In this document: positions 18,302-26,667 of the stretch, piece after piece
How the letters are laid out: each line of letters opens with the position of its first letter
Position numbering within the stretch: position 1 is the stretch's first letter
Assembly (NCBI RefSeq): GCF_015191005.1
Contig: NZ_CP040442.1
Location: 3,100,001-3,164,000 of the forward strand
Direction: 5' to 3'
DNA from: Kaistella flava (ex Peng et al. 2021)
Lineage (GTDB): Bacteria; Bacteroidota; Bacteroidia; Flavobacteriales; Weeksellaceae
Length of the DNA: 64,000 nt
The notes under the pieces: generated by a model
The model's input: the letters and a program-made list of their open reading frames with translations, nothing else
Database searches by the model: none
What the model was told of the DNA's origin: nothing
Translations under genes and position numbers: made by a program

Positions 18302-20524
18302 ATGAATTTTAAATTTTTAAAGCCAATGGTCGCATTGGCAATTGCAGTTTCTGTGAATTCATTTGCTCAGAATGATGCACCAAAGTATAGTTATACCGAA
18401 GCTTTCAAACCGTATTTCTATCTGAATAATGCGACTGAAACCCGCTCAGCAAGCGGACAACCTGGTCATCAATATTGGCAAAACAGTGCTGATTATGTTT
18501 TGAACGCCACTTTGAATGATGCTAAAAACGAGATTTCAGGTTCTGCAGAAATTGTTTACACGAATAACAGTTTTGATAATTTGAGTTTTCTGTGGTTGCA
18601 ACTGGATCAGAATTTATTTAAAAAAGATTCGCGCGGAAATGCGGTAGTTCCGATGGCTGGAAGTCGAAATGGTGCGCACGGACAAGAATTCGATGGCGGT
18701 TATACGATTAAATCTATCGAGATCCTTTCCGCAAATGGGAAAAAAGTAAAAGTAAATCCGACGTATACAATTTCCGATACCCGAATTCAGATTGATCTTC
18801 CACAAGATTTAAAAGCAAAAGGTGGCGTTATAAAATTCGTTATTAATTATTCTTTTGTTTCGCCAAATTACGGTTCAGACAGAATGGGCGTTGAAGACAC
18901 CAAGAATGGTAAGATCTTCACGATTGCTCAATGGTTCCCAAGAATGTGTGTTTATGATGACCAAATGGGATGGAATACTTTACCTTATCTCGGTGCCGGA
19001 GAATTCTATTTAGAGTACGGAAATATTACCGCAAATCTGACGGTTCCTGCAAATCAGTTTGTTGTTGCTTCCGGTGAATTATTGAATCCAAAAGAAGTTT
19101 ACACTAACGACCAAAATAAGAAATGGGATCAGGCGAGAAATAGCGATAAGACGGTAATTATTCGTTCTGCTGAGGAAGTTAATGCAGCTGCAAAAACTTC
19201 AACTTCGACTAAAACCTGGAAGTTTAAAATTGAAAATACAAGAGATTTTGCCTGGGCTTCTTCGTCCGCATTTATTTTAGATGCAGCAAAAATTAATTTA
19301 CCAAGTGGAAAGAAATCGTTGGCAATTTCTGCTTATCCGGTAGAAAGTGACGGTAATGAAGCTTGGGGAAGATCGACTGAATATACCAAATCATCGATCG
19401 AACATTACTCCAAAAGATGGTATGAATATACCTATCCAACTGCAGTAAATGTTGCAGGTAATGAAGGCGGAATGGAATATCCAGGCATCGTTTTCTGTCA
19501 TATGAATTCAAAAGGAGCAGATCTTTGGGGTGTTACTGATCACGAGTTTGGTCATAACTGGTTTCCGATGATCGTAGGATCGAACGAAAGATTATACGCT
19601 TGGATGGATGAAGGTTTTAATACTTTTATTAATTCGGTGTCCGAAAAAGACTTTAATAATGGAGAATATTACCAGGCGAAACCACTTCAATCCATGTCGC
19701 GGGCTTTTTACGGAGACAGTATGGAGCCGGTAATGACGGCGCCAGATAACTTAAAAGAAAGGAATTTAGGATTCTTAGGATATTATAAACCAAGTGCAGG
19801 ACTGCAAATGTTGCGTGAAAATATTTTAGGTGAAGCTCGTTTCGATAAAGCATTTCGGGAATATATTAATAGATGGGCGTTTAAGCATCCAACTCCTGAT
19901 GATTTTTTCAGAACAATGGAAAATGTTTCTGGTGAAGAGTTGAATTGGTTCTGGAGAGGTTGGTTCTTAAATAAATGGAAAATCGACCAAGCTGTAAAAA
20001 GCGCAAAATATGTTAATGGCGATTTTACAAAAGGGGTTATCATTAAAATCGAAAATATCGGACAATTACCAATGCCGGTTAATTTGGATATTAAATTTAA
20101 AGATGGGACGATTAAAAATGTAAAATTACCGGTAGAAATTTGGAAAAGAAATTCAGAATGGTCCTTTGAAGTTCCGACTACAAAGGAGATAGTTTCGGTG
20201 CAAATAGATTCATCGGGAAGTGTACCTGATGCCAATCCAGCTGACAATATTTTTAAAATGGAAACTAGTTCTACTGAAAAAATTATTTTGAGTAATTACA
20301 CTGGAACTTATTCCAGTAAACAGTTGCCTATGAAATTAGTAATTAAAGAAGAAAATAACAGACTAATGGCTCAGGGTGAAGGTCAATCCGCGTTTCCGCT
20401 GGAATATGAAGGTGCTGATAAGTTCAGTTTCGCGACGGCCGGCCTTGAATTGGAGTTTGCCAAAGACAATAAAAGTTTCAAATTGAATCAGTCCGGACAA
20501 AGTTTCAGTTTCACTAAAGAATAA
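18302..20524 (+). CDS. Exported M1 family metallopeptidase
   Basis: A 740-residue gluzincin protease with signal peptide ending NSFAQ. The zinc motif is [29 protein letters not shown] (HExxH with the downstream Glu), near residues 410-440. Instead of GxMEN, the substrate motif reads EGGMEYPG, as in Bacteroidota M1-like exported peptidases. The C-terminal about 100 residues form a separate domain that is not part of the catalytic unit. A second M1 paralogue lies at 55016. It is a monocistronic unit with its own terminator. Confidence 0.92.
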   Translation: MNFKFLKPMVALAIAVSVNSFAQNDAPKYSYTEAFKPYFYLNNATETRSASGQPGHQYWQNSADYVLNATLNDAKNEISGSAEIVYTNNSFDNLSFLWLQLDQNLFKKDSRGNAVVPMAGSRNGAHGQEFDGGYTIKSIEILSANGKKVKVNPTYTISDTRIQIDLPQDLKAKGGVIKFVINYSFVSPNYGSDRMGVEDTKNGKIFTIAQWFPRMCVYDDQMGWNTLPYLGAGEFYLEYGNITANLTVPANQFVVASGELLNPKEVYTNDQNKKWDQARNSDKTVIIRSAEEVNAAAKTSTSTKTWKFKIENTRDFAWASSSAFILDAAKINLPSGKKSLAISAYPVESDGNEAWGRSTEYTKSSIEHYSKRWYEYTYPTAVNVAGNEGGMEYPGIVFCHMNSKGADLWGVTDHEFGHNWFPMIVGSNERLYAWMDEGFNTFINSVSEKDFNNGEYYQAKPLQSMSRAFYGDSMEPVMTAPDNLKERNLGFLGYYKPSAGLQMLRENILGEARFDKAFREYINRWAFKHPTPDDFFRTMENVSGEELNWFWRGWFLNKWKIDQAVKSAKYVNGDFTKGVIIKIENIGQLPMPVNLDIKFKDGTIKNVKLPVEIWKRNSEWSFEVPTTKEIVSVQIDSSGSVPDANPADNIFKMETSSTEKIILSNYTGTYSSKQLPMKLVIKEENNRLMAQGEGQSAFPLEYEGADKFSFATAGLELEFAKDNKSFKLNQSGQSFSFTKE

Positions 20525-20554
20525 ACAAGTTAGAATTTTTAAATAATTGATGAC

Positions 20555-20589
20555 CGTCCCACGAAGCAATTCGTGGGACGTTTTTTTTT
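20555..20589 (+). terminator. Terminator of the M1 peptidase gene
   Basis: CGTCCCACGAA and TTCGTGGGACG form an 11-bp perfect stem with a four-base loop, then nine T residues. Confidence 0.93.
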
Positions 20590-20664
20590 CATGCTATCAG
20601 GTCTTGTAAATTTCTATTTTGCGATCGTAAATCTGAAGGCTTTAATTATCAATTAAATAACAAC

Positions 20665-20693
20665 AAAAAACGCTCTGAAAAATCAGAGCGTTT
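20665..20693 (-). terminator. Original tRNA-Gln terminator, displaced by the integrated element
   Basis: AAACGCTCTGA and TCAGAGCGTTT pair around AAAA; on the minus strand the stem is followed by a T run. It lies 12 bases beyond the leftover tRNA 3' end at 20705. Before integration it would have stood just downstream of tRNA-Gln. Confidence 0.75.
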
Positions 20694-20704
20694 AACCTTA
20701 AGTA

Positions 20705-20719
20705 GTAGACCCACAGGGA
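20705..20719. other. Attachment site, left (attL core)
   Basis: GTAGACCCACAGGGA is identical to the end of the tRNA-Gln gene at 28942-28956. It is the leftover 3' tRNA fragment produced by site-specific integration. Confidence 0.88.
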
Positions 20720-20727
20720 ATATAACG

Positions 20728-20853
20728 CCTTTATTACCTGAAATCAAACCTATTATATTGAATGAGTGCAAACAACATTAAACCCTTTGTCAATGGTGTT
20801 TTATGGTGTTTTAAAGATAGTGCATTCTGTTTAAGTAGTTAAGGTAATAAAGG
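20728..20853. repeat. Repeats inside the left end of the element
   Basis: CCTTTATTACCT at 20728-20739 is matched exactly in inverted orientation by AGGTAATAAAGG at 20842-20853. Between them TGGTGTTTTA is repeated in tandem at 20794-20813. Such clustered repeats between att core and integrase are expected binding sites for integrase or accessory proteins. The 20525-21018 gap contains no gene. Confidence 0.6.
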
Positions 20854-20878
20854 GTAATTAAGGTTATAAATTAAACTT

Positions 20879-20967
20879 TTCGGTACAATGTCGGTACATT
20901 TTAAAGTTTGTCAATTACCATTAATAGGGTCTTTGCGAGAATAATATAAATATTGTCGGTACAATAT
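20879..20967. other. Candidate integrase arm-type sites, left end
   Basis: TCGGTACAATGTCGGTAC at 20880-20897 is a pair of TCGGTAC units 11 bases apart. A further TCGGTACAATAT lies at 20956-20967, just before the integrase promoter. The pair recurs with one mismatch at the right end of the element (28879-28895), which is the usual arrangement of arm sites. Confidence 0.65.
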
Positions 20968-20990
20968 GGGTTAATTTTACCCTATTTTAC

Positions 20991-20998
20991 TATATTTG
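20991..20998 (+). promoter_or_regulatory. Candidate -7 box of the integrase gene
   Basis: TATATTTG matches TAnnTTTG and lies 20 bases before the ATG. The neighbouring TCGGTAC arm-like site at 20956 would cover the -33 region, so integrase binding could repress its own promoter. Confidence 0.5.
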
Positions 20999-21018
20999 TA
21001 TAGTTCAAACCTTATACA

Positions 21019-22353
21019 ATGGCAAACGTTAAATTCTTATTACGCACCAAAACCGCAAATTCTAAAATTACAGTCCGATTTTATGAGGGCAAAGAAATTG
21101 ATTTTAGAAAACAAACCCGCGAGTCTATTAATTCCATTTACTGGAATGATAAAAAAGGACGTCCAAAAAATCTTACTGCATTAAATCCAAAAGACAAAGA
21201 ATCTTTGACAGAACTAAATGAAACTTTAGATGGTTTGGAAATTTACATTTTGGAGCAATACCGAAAACGTGACGAAACCGAAATAATAAATTCTGACTGG
21301 TTAGATGAAATTATTACTGCGTTTTATTCAGGTGGGCGACGAATTGAAAAACTCGATTATCTTACAAACTATTTAGATTACTACGAAACCAATATTTTGC
21401 CATTTAGGAAATATAAAGGTTCGCCCATAGGATACCGAACCAAACAAAAACAAATTACCATTATTTCTAAACTCAAAACTTTTCTGCAAACCTTAAATAA
21501 AAAGGTTCGCGTTTCAGATTATGGGGAAACAATGGGAAATGAATTTGTAACCTATTTGCGGGATGTGGAAAACCTCAACGAAAATACGGTAGGGAAATAT
21601 TTGAAGTACTCTAAAACCATCATTAAAGACGCCCGAAAACTAAGATTAAAAGTTAGTGACGACCTCGAAGAAATTAAAGGTTTTACCGTCGAAACCCCAA
21701 CCGTAATTTTTACCCCTAATGAACTGCAATCTATAATAGACCTTAATTTTTTAAATGAACGGTGGGAAATTACGCGGGACTGGTTAATTGTCGGAATATA
21801 TACAGGGCAACGCGCGGGCGACTTGTTCGGAATGAATAAGGGAATGATAACGAAAGACGCAAAGGGTAGGGAATTTATAAACCTTACACAGGAAAAAGTA
21901 AAGGCACGCGTTAAAATTCCTGTTCATAAAGAAGTAAAAAAGATACTGGATAAATATAAAGGTAATTTTCCCCCTTTGTATTCTGAAAGTTTAGAAAGTA
22001 ACAAAACGATATTTAATTTAAATCTAAAGGCAATATCTAAACGCGCGGGATTAGACCGCCCCGAAACTGGACGTATTTTCGATGAGGTTAATAAAAAATA
22101 TGTTTTCGGAACGTATCCACTTCATAAATTAGTTTCGTCGCATTTATGCCGTCGTACGTTCGCGTCTATGCATTACGGAATTATTCCCACCCCTATAATT
22201 ATGAGTGTTACAAAACACAAAACAGAAACGGAATTTTTAAAATATATCGGTAAAGATAGCGACGAACTGACCGCGCAAATGTTTGATTATTGGGATAAGA
22301 TAGAATCTGATAAGATGGACAGTTTAAACGACATGAAAAATAGTACTGTCTAA
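21019..22353 (+). CDS. int: Tyrosine-type site-specific integrase
   Basis: A 444-residue tyrosine recombinase of the Bacteroidota mobile-element type: an N-terminal arm-binding domain (about 1-100), a SAM-like core-binding domain (about 110-210), and a catalytic domain. Catalytic residues are the Arg in TGQRAGDLFGM, the Lys in EKVKARVKI, H-x-x-R in SSHLCRRTFAS, a His in TKHKTETEF, and the Tyr in FLKYIGKDSDE. The start at 21019 (MANVKFLLRTK) agrees with the family and has an optimal upstream -7 box. It is 300 bases inside attL, the normal place for an element integrase. A start at 20996 in another frame is a shadow. Confidence 0.93.
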   Translation: MANVKFLLRTKTANSKITVRFYEGKEIDFRKQTRESINSIYWNDKKGRPKNLTALNPKDKESLTELNETLDGLEIYILEQYRKRDETEIINSDWLDEIITAFYSGGRRIEKLDYLTNYLDYYETNILPFRKYKGSPIGYRTKQKQITIISKLKTFLQTLNKKVRVSDYGETMGNEFVTYLRDVENLNENTVGKYLKYSKTIIKDARKLRLKVSDDLEEIKGFTVETPTVIFTPNELQSIIDLNFLNERWEITRDWLIVGIYTGQRAGDLFGMNKGMITKDAKGREFINLTQEKVKARVKIPVHKEVKKILDKYKGNFPPLYSESLESNKTIFNLNLKAISKRAGLDRPETGRIFDEVNKKYVFGTYPLHKLVSSHLCRRTFASMHYGIIPTPIIMSVTKHKTETEFLKYIGKDSDELTAQMFDYWDKIESDKMDSLNDMKNSTV

Positions 22354-22473
22354 ATTATCTAATCAATCTGTAAAAGTAATTTAAACAACTGGTAGTCAGT
22401 GATTAATTAAACTGACAAATCCAATATCTAGCATGGAAAGTAAAAATGGTGTATAACTTACATTATTTAAAAA

Positions 22474-22504
22474 AAACGTTCTATTTTTGTTAAAACGTTC
22501 AAAC
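22474..22504 (+). promoter_or_regulatory. Candidate promoter/operator of the 22513 gene
   Basis: A -7 box TATTTTTG (22482-22489) is bracketed by two identical AAACGTTC octamers at 22474-22481 and 22493-22500, 19 bases apart start to start. Each contains the palindrome AACGTT. The second runs into GTTCAAAC (22497-22504), a motif also found before two other starts of the element. Position and symmetry suggest a repressor site. Confidence 0.5.
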
Positions 22505-22512
22505 TTTATAAA

Positions 22513-23469
22513 ATGGATATCCCTTTTAAATCTCTAAAATCTTTTCAGGAAAATTATACTTCTCATTTAAATTCTTTTATCGAAGAGTTCCCGAATGCAA
22601 CTGAAATAGATTTTTTACATCAGTTAAAAAGGATGTACAGTTTTGAGATAAAATTCGATAATACCAAAAGAGTTTTTAATGATTTAATTTGGATAAAAAC
22701 ACGTTCGTTTGATGAATCTTTTGGAATTACATATGAGGACGATGAAATATCAATTTCGATGTTTGCATTAATCGTTGAAGATTATTTAAATTATTATATG
22801 CCTCTCATAGGTGACCCATTTTCATACAACCCTTATTCACCGTTTGTTGATGATGAAGATGTTTTCGTTAAAGATTATGAAGGTTTTGATATTAAGGATG
22901 ACCCAATTAAACGTTTATTTATTATCTCAGAAAACGTTGCAAGTCATGATATTTCTATTAACAGTAAATCACTTCGCGAAATTTATTTACTACAGGAAAC
23001 ATTTCATTATAAGTATTTCAAGTTTTTGTATTTTGATAATGGGAAAATTAAGGCGGATGAACATAAGTTTCAAAATTACGGATTCGCGGTAACTAATATT
23101 TTAAATGAATTAGATAGAAAGATTTTTGATACTAGTATAAAGTCTGACGTACAGGATGAAATAATAACGGAAAACGATTATTCAGATACTCGACAACTTG
23201 AACGAATGATTTTATTAGAAAAATTGGGAATTATAAAATACATTCAGTCAATCCAAAATGACGTTAATAATGAAAAACACACTGCAGAAATATTATCTGC
23301 ACTTAGTGGGATTAACTCAGCAACGATTGCAAAAAATTTAGGGGTTATGTTAGGCGCAAAGAAAAATGATAATGATAAAAATAGCCCTTACAAAAATCCT
23401 AAAAATCTCCAATTGGCAAATAATAAATTATATCAATTTAATATTGATTTAACTAAAATTATTCTATAA
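22513..23469 (+). CDS. Unknown protein of the integrated element
   Basis: A 318-residue acidic, soluble protein with no signal peptide. I do not recognise a characterised domain. The middle (about 95-130) is Asp/Tyr/Pro-rich (GDPFSYNPYSPFVDDEDVF). The C-terminus, TAEILSALSGINSATIAKNL followed by a Lys/Asn-rich stretch and NPKNLQLANNKLYQF, resembles the C-terminal tail of other uncharacterised proteins on Bacteroidota mobile elements and may be a helix-turn-helix. It is the first gene after the integrase and has its own promoter-like region. A role in regulation or maintenance is inference from position. Confidence 0.75.
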   Translation: MDIPFKSLKSFQENYTSHLNSFIEEFPNATEIDFLHQLKRMYSFEIKFDNTKRVFNDLIWIKTRSFDESFGITYEDDEISISMFALIVEDYLNYYMPLIGDPFSYNPYSPFVDDEDVFVKDYEGFDIKDDPIKRLFIISENVASHDISINSKSLREIYLLQETFHYKYFKFLYFDNGKIKADEHKFQNYGFAVTNILNELDRKIFDTSIKSDVQDEIITENDYSDTRQLERMILLEKLGIIKYIQSIQNDVNNEKHTAEILSALSGINSATIAKNLGVMLGAKKNDNDKNSPYKNPKNLQLANNKLYQFNIDLTKIIL

Positions 23470-23477
23470 AGTAAGAA

Positions 23478-23500
23478 ATGGGAAAATAACGCATTCCCAT
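23478..23500. repeat. Hairpin after the 22513 gene
   Basis: ATGGGAA and TTCCCAT pair around nine bases. The right arm contains GCATTCCC, which recurs in the hairpin in front of the rep gene (24266-24273), and another TTCCCATTAA follows. It may be a protein-binding site as well as, or instead of, a terminator, since no T run follows. Confidence 0.45.
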
Positions 23501-23550
23501 CAAATTCCCATTAATCCCTTTGTATTGTTGAATTAAAAACAATAATACAA

Positions 23551-23829
23551 ATGGAACAAATTAATTTCGTCGGAATAGAACCGACTGCGCTAATTTCCGA
23601 AATCGTCGGAAAAATAAAATCTGAATTACTCGCAGATTTAACCAAAACTTTTAACGATAACCAACCAAACCGCTATTATTCCGCACAGGATATCTGCGAG
23701 CGTTTTGGTATCTCAAAACCTACCATTCATGAATGGAGAAAACGCGGGATATTGAAAACCTATAAACTGGGTTCGCGCGTCTATTATCGAATGGACGATA
23801 TTGAAAAGGCAATGATTATTAACGATTAA
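23551..23829 (+). CDS. Helix-turn-helix protein, MerR/excisionase-like
   Basis: A 92-residue protein with a C-terminal winged-helix HTH of the excisionase/MerR type (about residues 42-88): YYSAQDICERFGISKPTIHE, then WRKRGILKTYKLGSRVYYR. The first 40 residues are helical and may mediate dimerisation. In integrative elements such proteins act as the recombination directionality factor or as a repressor. It lies 11 bases before the 23841 gene, so the two are probably one transcript. Confidence 0.85.
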   Translation: MEQINFVGIEPTALISEIVGKIKSELLADLTKTFNDNQPNRYYSAQDICERFGISKPTIHEWRKRGILKTYKLGSRVYYRMDDIEKAMIIND

Positions 23830-23840
23830 TATTTATTGCT

Positions 23841-24236
23841 ATGTTCAAACCCGATACCTATAAATTAACCTACACACTGGATGAGGTTAAAAAGACGTTC
23901 GCACAGTATAAATTGCAAACTGCCGAAAAGGAACTTTTGCCAGAGTTGATAAGAATTGTAATAAACAATGGTTTTAATGCAATTACAGGAGCGTACTATC
24001 TTTTACTAATCAGAAATGCCACCAGTTGGAAGAAATGTACTTTGACAGGATTACGACCGACCGATACAGCGAACTATTATTATTCGGATTTACCAATTAA
24101 GGGCGTGAAATCTTTATGCGTGGTTTATTACGATTCTGAAACGGATAAGATACTTATTAGAATTGCACCGCAGTTTTATATTCAATCTAAAATAGAACGT
24201 GAAAACCTAGTAAAAGAACTAATTAAAAACTTTTAG
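23841..24236 (+). CDS. Unknown protein of the integrated element
   Basis: A 131-residue soluble protein, MFKPDTYKLTYTLDEVKKTF to VKELIKNF, with no recognised family. The pattern is an N-terminal helix pair, then a probable beta-sheet section (VKSLCVVYYDSETDKILIRI). It is preceded 11 bases upstream by the HTH gene and followed by a hairpin. The pairing with the HTH protein suggests a regulatory or maintenance module, which is inference. Confidence 0.7.
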   Translation: MFKPDTYKLTYTLDEVKKTFAQYKLQTAEKELLPELIRIVINNGFNAITGAYYLLLIRNATSWKKCTLTGLRPTDTANYYYSDLPIKGVKSLCVVYYDSETDKILIRIAPQFYIQSKIERENLVKELIKNF

Positions 24237-24246
24237 AACCCAAAAA

Positions 24247-24276
24247 AAAGGGAATGCAAATAAATGCATTCCCTTT
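24247..24276 (+). terminator. Strong hairpin between the 23841 gene and the rep leader
   Basis: AAAGGGAATGCA pairs perfectly with TGCATTCCCTTT around AATAAA (12-bp stem). It is followed by TTTAGG rather than a long T run. It may terminate the upstream transcript, attenuate the rep transcript, or be part of a rolling-circle origin in front of rep. Confidence 0.6.
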
Positions 24277-24296
24277 AGGCGTTCAAACCTTTACAA

Positions 24297-24335
24297 ATGA
24301 CTTTCGCTATTGTAAGAAACAAAGATAGTAAATAA
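24297..24335 (+). CDS. Candidate 12-residue leader peptide upstream of rep
   Basis: ATG at 24297 opens a short frame encoding MTFAIVRNKDSK whose TAA stop (24333-24335) shares one base with the ATG of the rep gene (TAATG). The ATG is preceded by GTTCAAAC-N8, exactly as for the integrase and the 22513 gene. This argues that translation can start here and be coupled to rep. It is a prediction based on position only. Confidence 0.5.
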   Translation: MTFAIVRNKDSK

Positions 24336-25720
24336 TGATTGATTTTATAAAGATAAAATACACTGATACTGGTTATGTGTTGCCAATCTCATCAATAGAT
24401 TTTAAAAGTGGTTTTAATCATAATACGGGAGAACTTGATGAGACCGTAAAGGGAAATTATTTTGATTTTAATATTGAACGTTGGGCGTCTGGTCGAACTA
24501 TTATAACTGGTAGTATTCACAAATATTTTAATAGGAATGATTTTAACGGTAATGATTTTACCGCATTAAATTTTCAAACGTCTGTAATTAATCTGAAAAA
24601 CGAAATTCATTTAGTTCCTGATTTGTGTAAACTTGAAAACGTGGAAATAGGAGTAAATATTCAAACTGAATTTAATCCAAATCTTTTATTAGAAAATCTT
24701 TTATTTCATAGAACAAAGGAGTTTAATAAACCAATTGCGGGCGCGTATTATATGCAATCAAAAAAAGAAAATTATATTATTAAAATCTATAATAAGAGCG
24801 CGCAAAATAACCGCGTTTTAAGGCGTTTAGAATCTGAATTGAAAGGTAGTAAGATAACACCAACGGAACGCGCGCAGAAACATTCTTTAGCGCAATTAAT
24901 CAAAGATGAGTTGAAACCAAATACGCTACGTTTTGAAATTAAGTTTTTAAAAATGGAAGTATTAAATCAAATGGGAATTATTACCCTCGCAGATTTATGC
25001 AAACCTGAATTTTTCCAGCATTTTAAAGAAATGTTAATGATGGAATTTGATGAGGTTTATTTTTACGATTATACGACCGATAATTTAAAGATGAGAACGC
25101 CCGAACAAATTAAGTTTAAAGATTATCGAAATCCTAACTACTGGAAGAGTTTAGACCGAAAAGATAAATATTATCATAAAAAACGGTTTGCAGATTTAAC
25201 GCTAAAATATTCCCAAAACATAAAGGGTAAAGTGTCGGAATTAATAGGCGACAAGATGGAGGAATTAACCGCCAAAAGTTTAGACATTTTCCCCGACATT
25301 TTAGCACCTCATCAAACTACTAAGTTTAGACAAATTCCCCATTCATATATAGGGGTAAAATGTCCAAATAATAGTAACGACTTAGCGGTAATAAATGAGG
25401 GTGTAAATGCCCCCGAAAATAACACCTACTGCAAAGTAACTGGTTTGAATATTTCAATGCAAAAAAAAGGTAGTTTGTATTTATGCTCTACTGGTTTAAA
25501 ATTCTATAAAAAAAATGACCCCGATATATTCAGGAAATTATATGTAAAATATTTAAGTGATAAAATGAAAACGCGCCCCATCGAAAAACAGATTTATTAT
25601 ATCGCGCATAATATTAGGAATACAAAAACAAACCCCTATCACAATACCCGAAACAATAGAGTGAAGTTTGAGCAAAGGAACTATAATCAATATCAATTGC
25701 AAATAGTGTGGGATTTCTAA
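24335..25720 (+). CDS. Putative replication initiation protein (Rep_trans / phage G2P-like)
   Basis: A 461-residue protein. Features shared with rolling-circle initiators of plasmids and filamentous phages are: N-terminal MIDFIKIKY, TGSIHKYFNRNDFNGNDF (about residues 58-75), YIIKIYNKSAQ with a candidate catalytic Tyr (about 146-156), and NTLRFEIKFLK (about 197-207). A Cys-containing C-terminal part reads CKVTGLNISMQKKGSLYLCS. I infer an initiator that nicks and replicates the excised circle; no classical HUH pair is obvious, so the assignment is moderate. It is preceded by a 12-codon overlapping leader and a strong hairpin. No packaging gene accompanies it. Confidence 0.55.
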   Translation: MIDFIKIKYTDTGYVLPISSIDFKSGFNHNTGELDETVKGNYFDFNIERWASGRTIITGSIHKYFNRNDFNGNDFTALNFQTSVINLKNEIHLVPDLCKLENVEIGVNIQTEFNPNLLLENLLFHRTKEFNKPIAGAYYMQSKKENYIIKIYNKSAQNNRVLRRLESELKGSKITPTERAQKHSLAQLIKDELKPNTLRFEIKFLKMEVLNQMGIITLADLCKPEFFQHFKEMLMMEFDEVYFYDYTTDNLKMRTPEQIKFKDYRNPNYWKSLDRKDKYYHKKRFADLTLKYSQNIKGKVSELIGDKMEELTAKSLDIFPDILAPHQTTKFRQIPHSYIGVKCPNNSNDLAVINEGVNAPENNTYCKVTGLNISMQKKGSLYLCSTGLKFYKKNDPDIFRKLYVKYLSDKMKTRPIEKQIYYIAHNIRNTKTNPYHNTRNNRVKFEQRNYNQYQLQIVWDF

Positions 25721-25773
25721 AACATTATTCTTTGTTTTTAAAAAAAATCTTATATTAGTATAAATGAAAAATT

Positions 25774-26196
25774 ATGAAAAAAATTATATTTTTAGTACTT
25801 TTTATGCTATTCTCTAAAAGTTATTCACAAACAAATTATTTTCCTATGCCGTCAAACGGCGATGAAATATTTCACATCGTATCAAAAAATGTTTTAGTGA
25901 AAAGAATATCAGAAAAGAGAGCATGGGTTAAATATGTTGATGACGATAAAAGGGTTAAATCAAAAAGTGGGAAAATTATTTCAGTAAAAGGGGGTTATCT
26001 CATGAGTAAGTCCGAATTTAAATGCACTCCAATTTCAGAGAGGATGCATAAGACATTTACAATTATAGAGTATGACGGTAAGAATGAACCATTGGGAAGC
26101 AAGGAGTATTCTTATCCTGATTGGGAAACTGTTCCGCCAGAAACTAATATAGATTCAATAGCACGATTTGTTTGTGATGGGGAGATAAATTTATAA
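25774..26196 (+). CDS. Small secreted protein, surface-adhesin E-like
   Basis: A 140-residue protein with a signal peptide (MKKIIFLVLFMLFSKSYSQ). The mature part contains KRAWVKYVDD, a FKCTPISERMHKTFTIIEYD segment, and a conserved ending W-x(3)-PPETNIDSIARFVCDG with two cysteines (FKC and FVC). This layout resembles the surface-adhesin E-like family. Its job is unknown; as element cargo it could affect the host surface. The call rests on pattern resemblance. Confidence 0.6.
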   Translation: MKKIIFLVLFMLFSKSYSQTNYFPMPSNGDEIFHIVSKNVLVKRISEKRAWVKYVDDDKRVKSKSGKIISVKGGYLMSKSEFKCTPISERMHKTFTIIEYDGKNEPLGSKEYSYPDWETVPPETNIDSIARFVCDGEINL

Positions 26197-26266
26197 TTAC
26201 TTGTGATTATATTATTTCGGTTCGTTAAAAATTTTGTCTTATATAAAAATTTAAAAAACATATAGA

Positions 26267-26413
26267 ATGTCAATACCAAGAGGCATGCAACAAGAAGTAA
26301 AAACGCCTATCTATGTAAAGATTTTTATTTGGATATTCGTAATTGCAGATGTTTTTGCGATAGGACTGTTAGTTATTCCCGCAATTTTAAAACTATTCAA
26401 AGACCATTTTTAA
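26267..26413 (+). CDS. Small membrane protein (48 residues)
   Basis: ATG at 26267 opens a 48-codon frame ending in TAA at 26413: MSIPRGMQQEVKTPIYVKIF, one hydrophobic helix (IFIWIFVIADVFAIGLLVIP) and a basic end KLFKDHF. It fits the spacing between its neighbours. Single-helix proteins with a basic tail include small coat-like proteins of filamentous phages, but also many unrelated peptides. No function is assigned. Confidence 0.55.
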   Translation: MSIPRGMQQEVKTPIYVKIFIWIFVIADVFAIGLLVIPAILKLFKDHF

Positions 26414-26445
26414 GCATTTATTCCAACAAAACAAATTAAAGTATT

Positions 26446-26655
26446 ATGAAAAATATATTCGACAAGGTTTTTAAAGTAATGGTTATTTTAATTTCATTAG
26501 GTTTTCTTTATGTTTATTATACTAATAAGGAAAAAGATAGATATGAAATTAGCGATGGGTTTCTACTTATTAAAGATACTGGTGTTATACATCGTTTGAA
26601 CAAGGTTGATTATCAGTGGTACAATCGTAATTCTAATGAGTTAAACAGTAACTAG
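26446..26655 (+). CDS. Small membrane-anchored protein of unknown function
   Basis: A 69-residue protein with an N-terminal membrane helix (VFKVMVILISLGFLYVYYTN) and a short soluble tail ending NRNSNELNSN. It sits 32 bases after the 48-residue protein and 12 bases before the KTSC-like lipoprotein gene, consistent with one cargo operon. No family recognised. Confidence 0.6.
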   Translation: MKNIFDKVFKVMVILISLGFLYVYYTNKEKDRYEISDGFLLIKDTGVIHRLNKVDYQWYNRNSNELNSN

Positions 26656-26667
26656 TAGTAAAAATAA

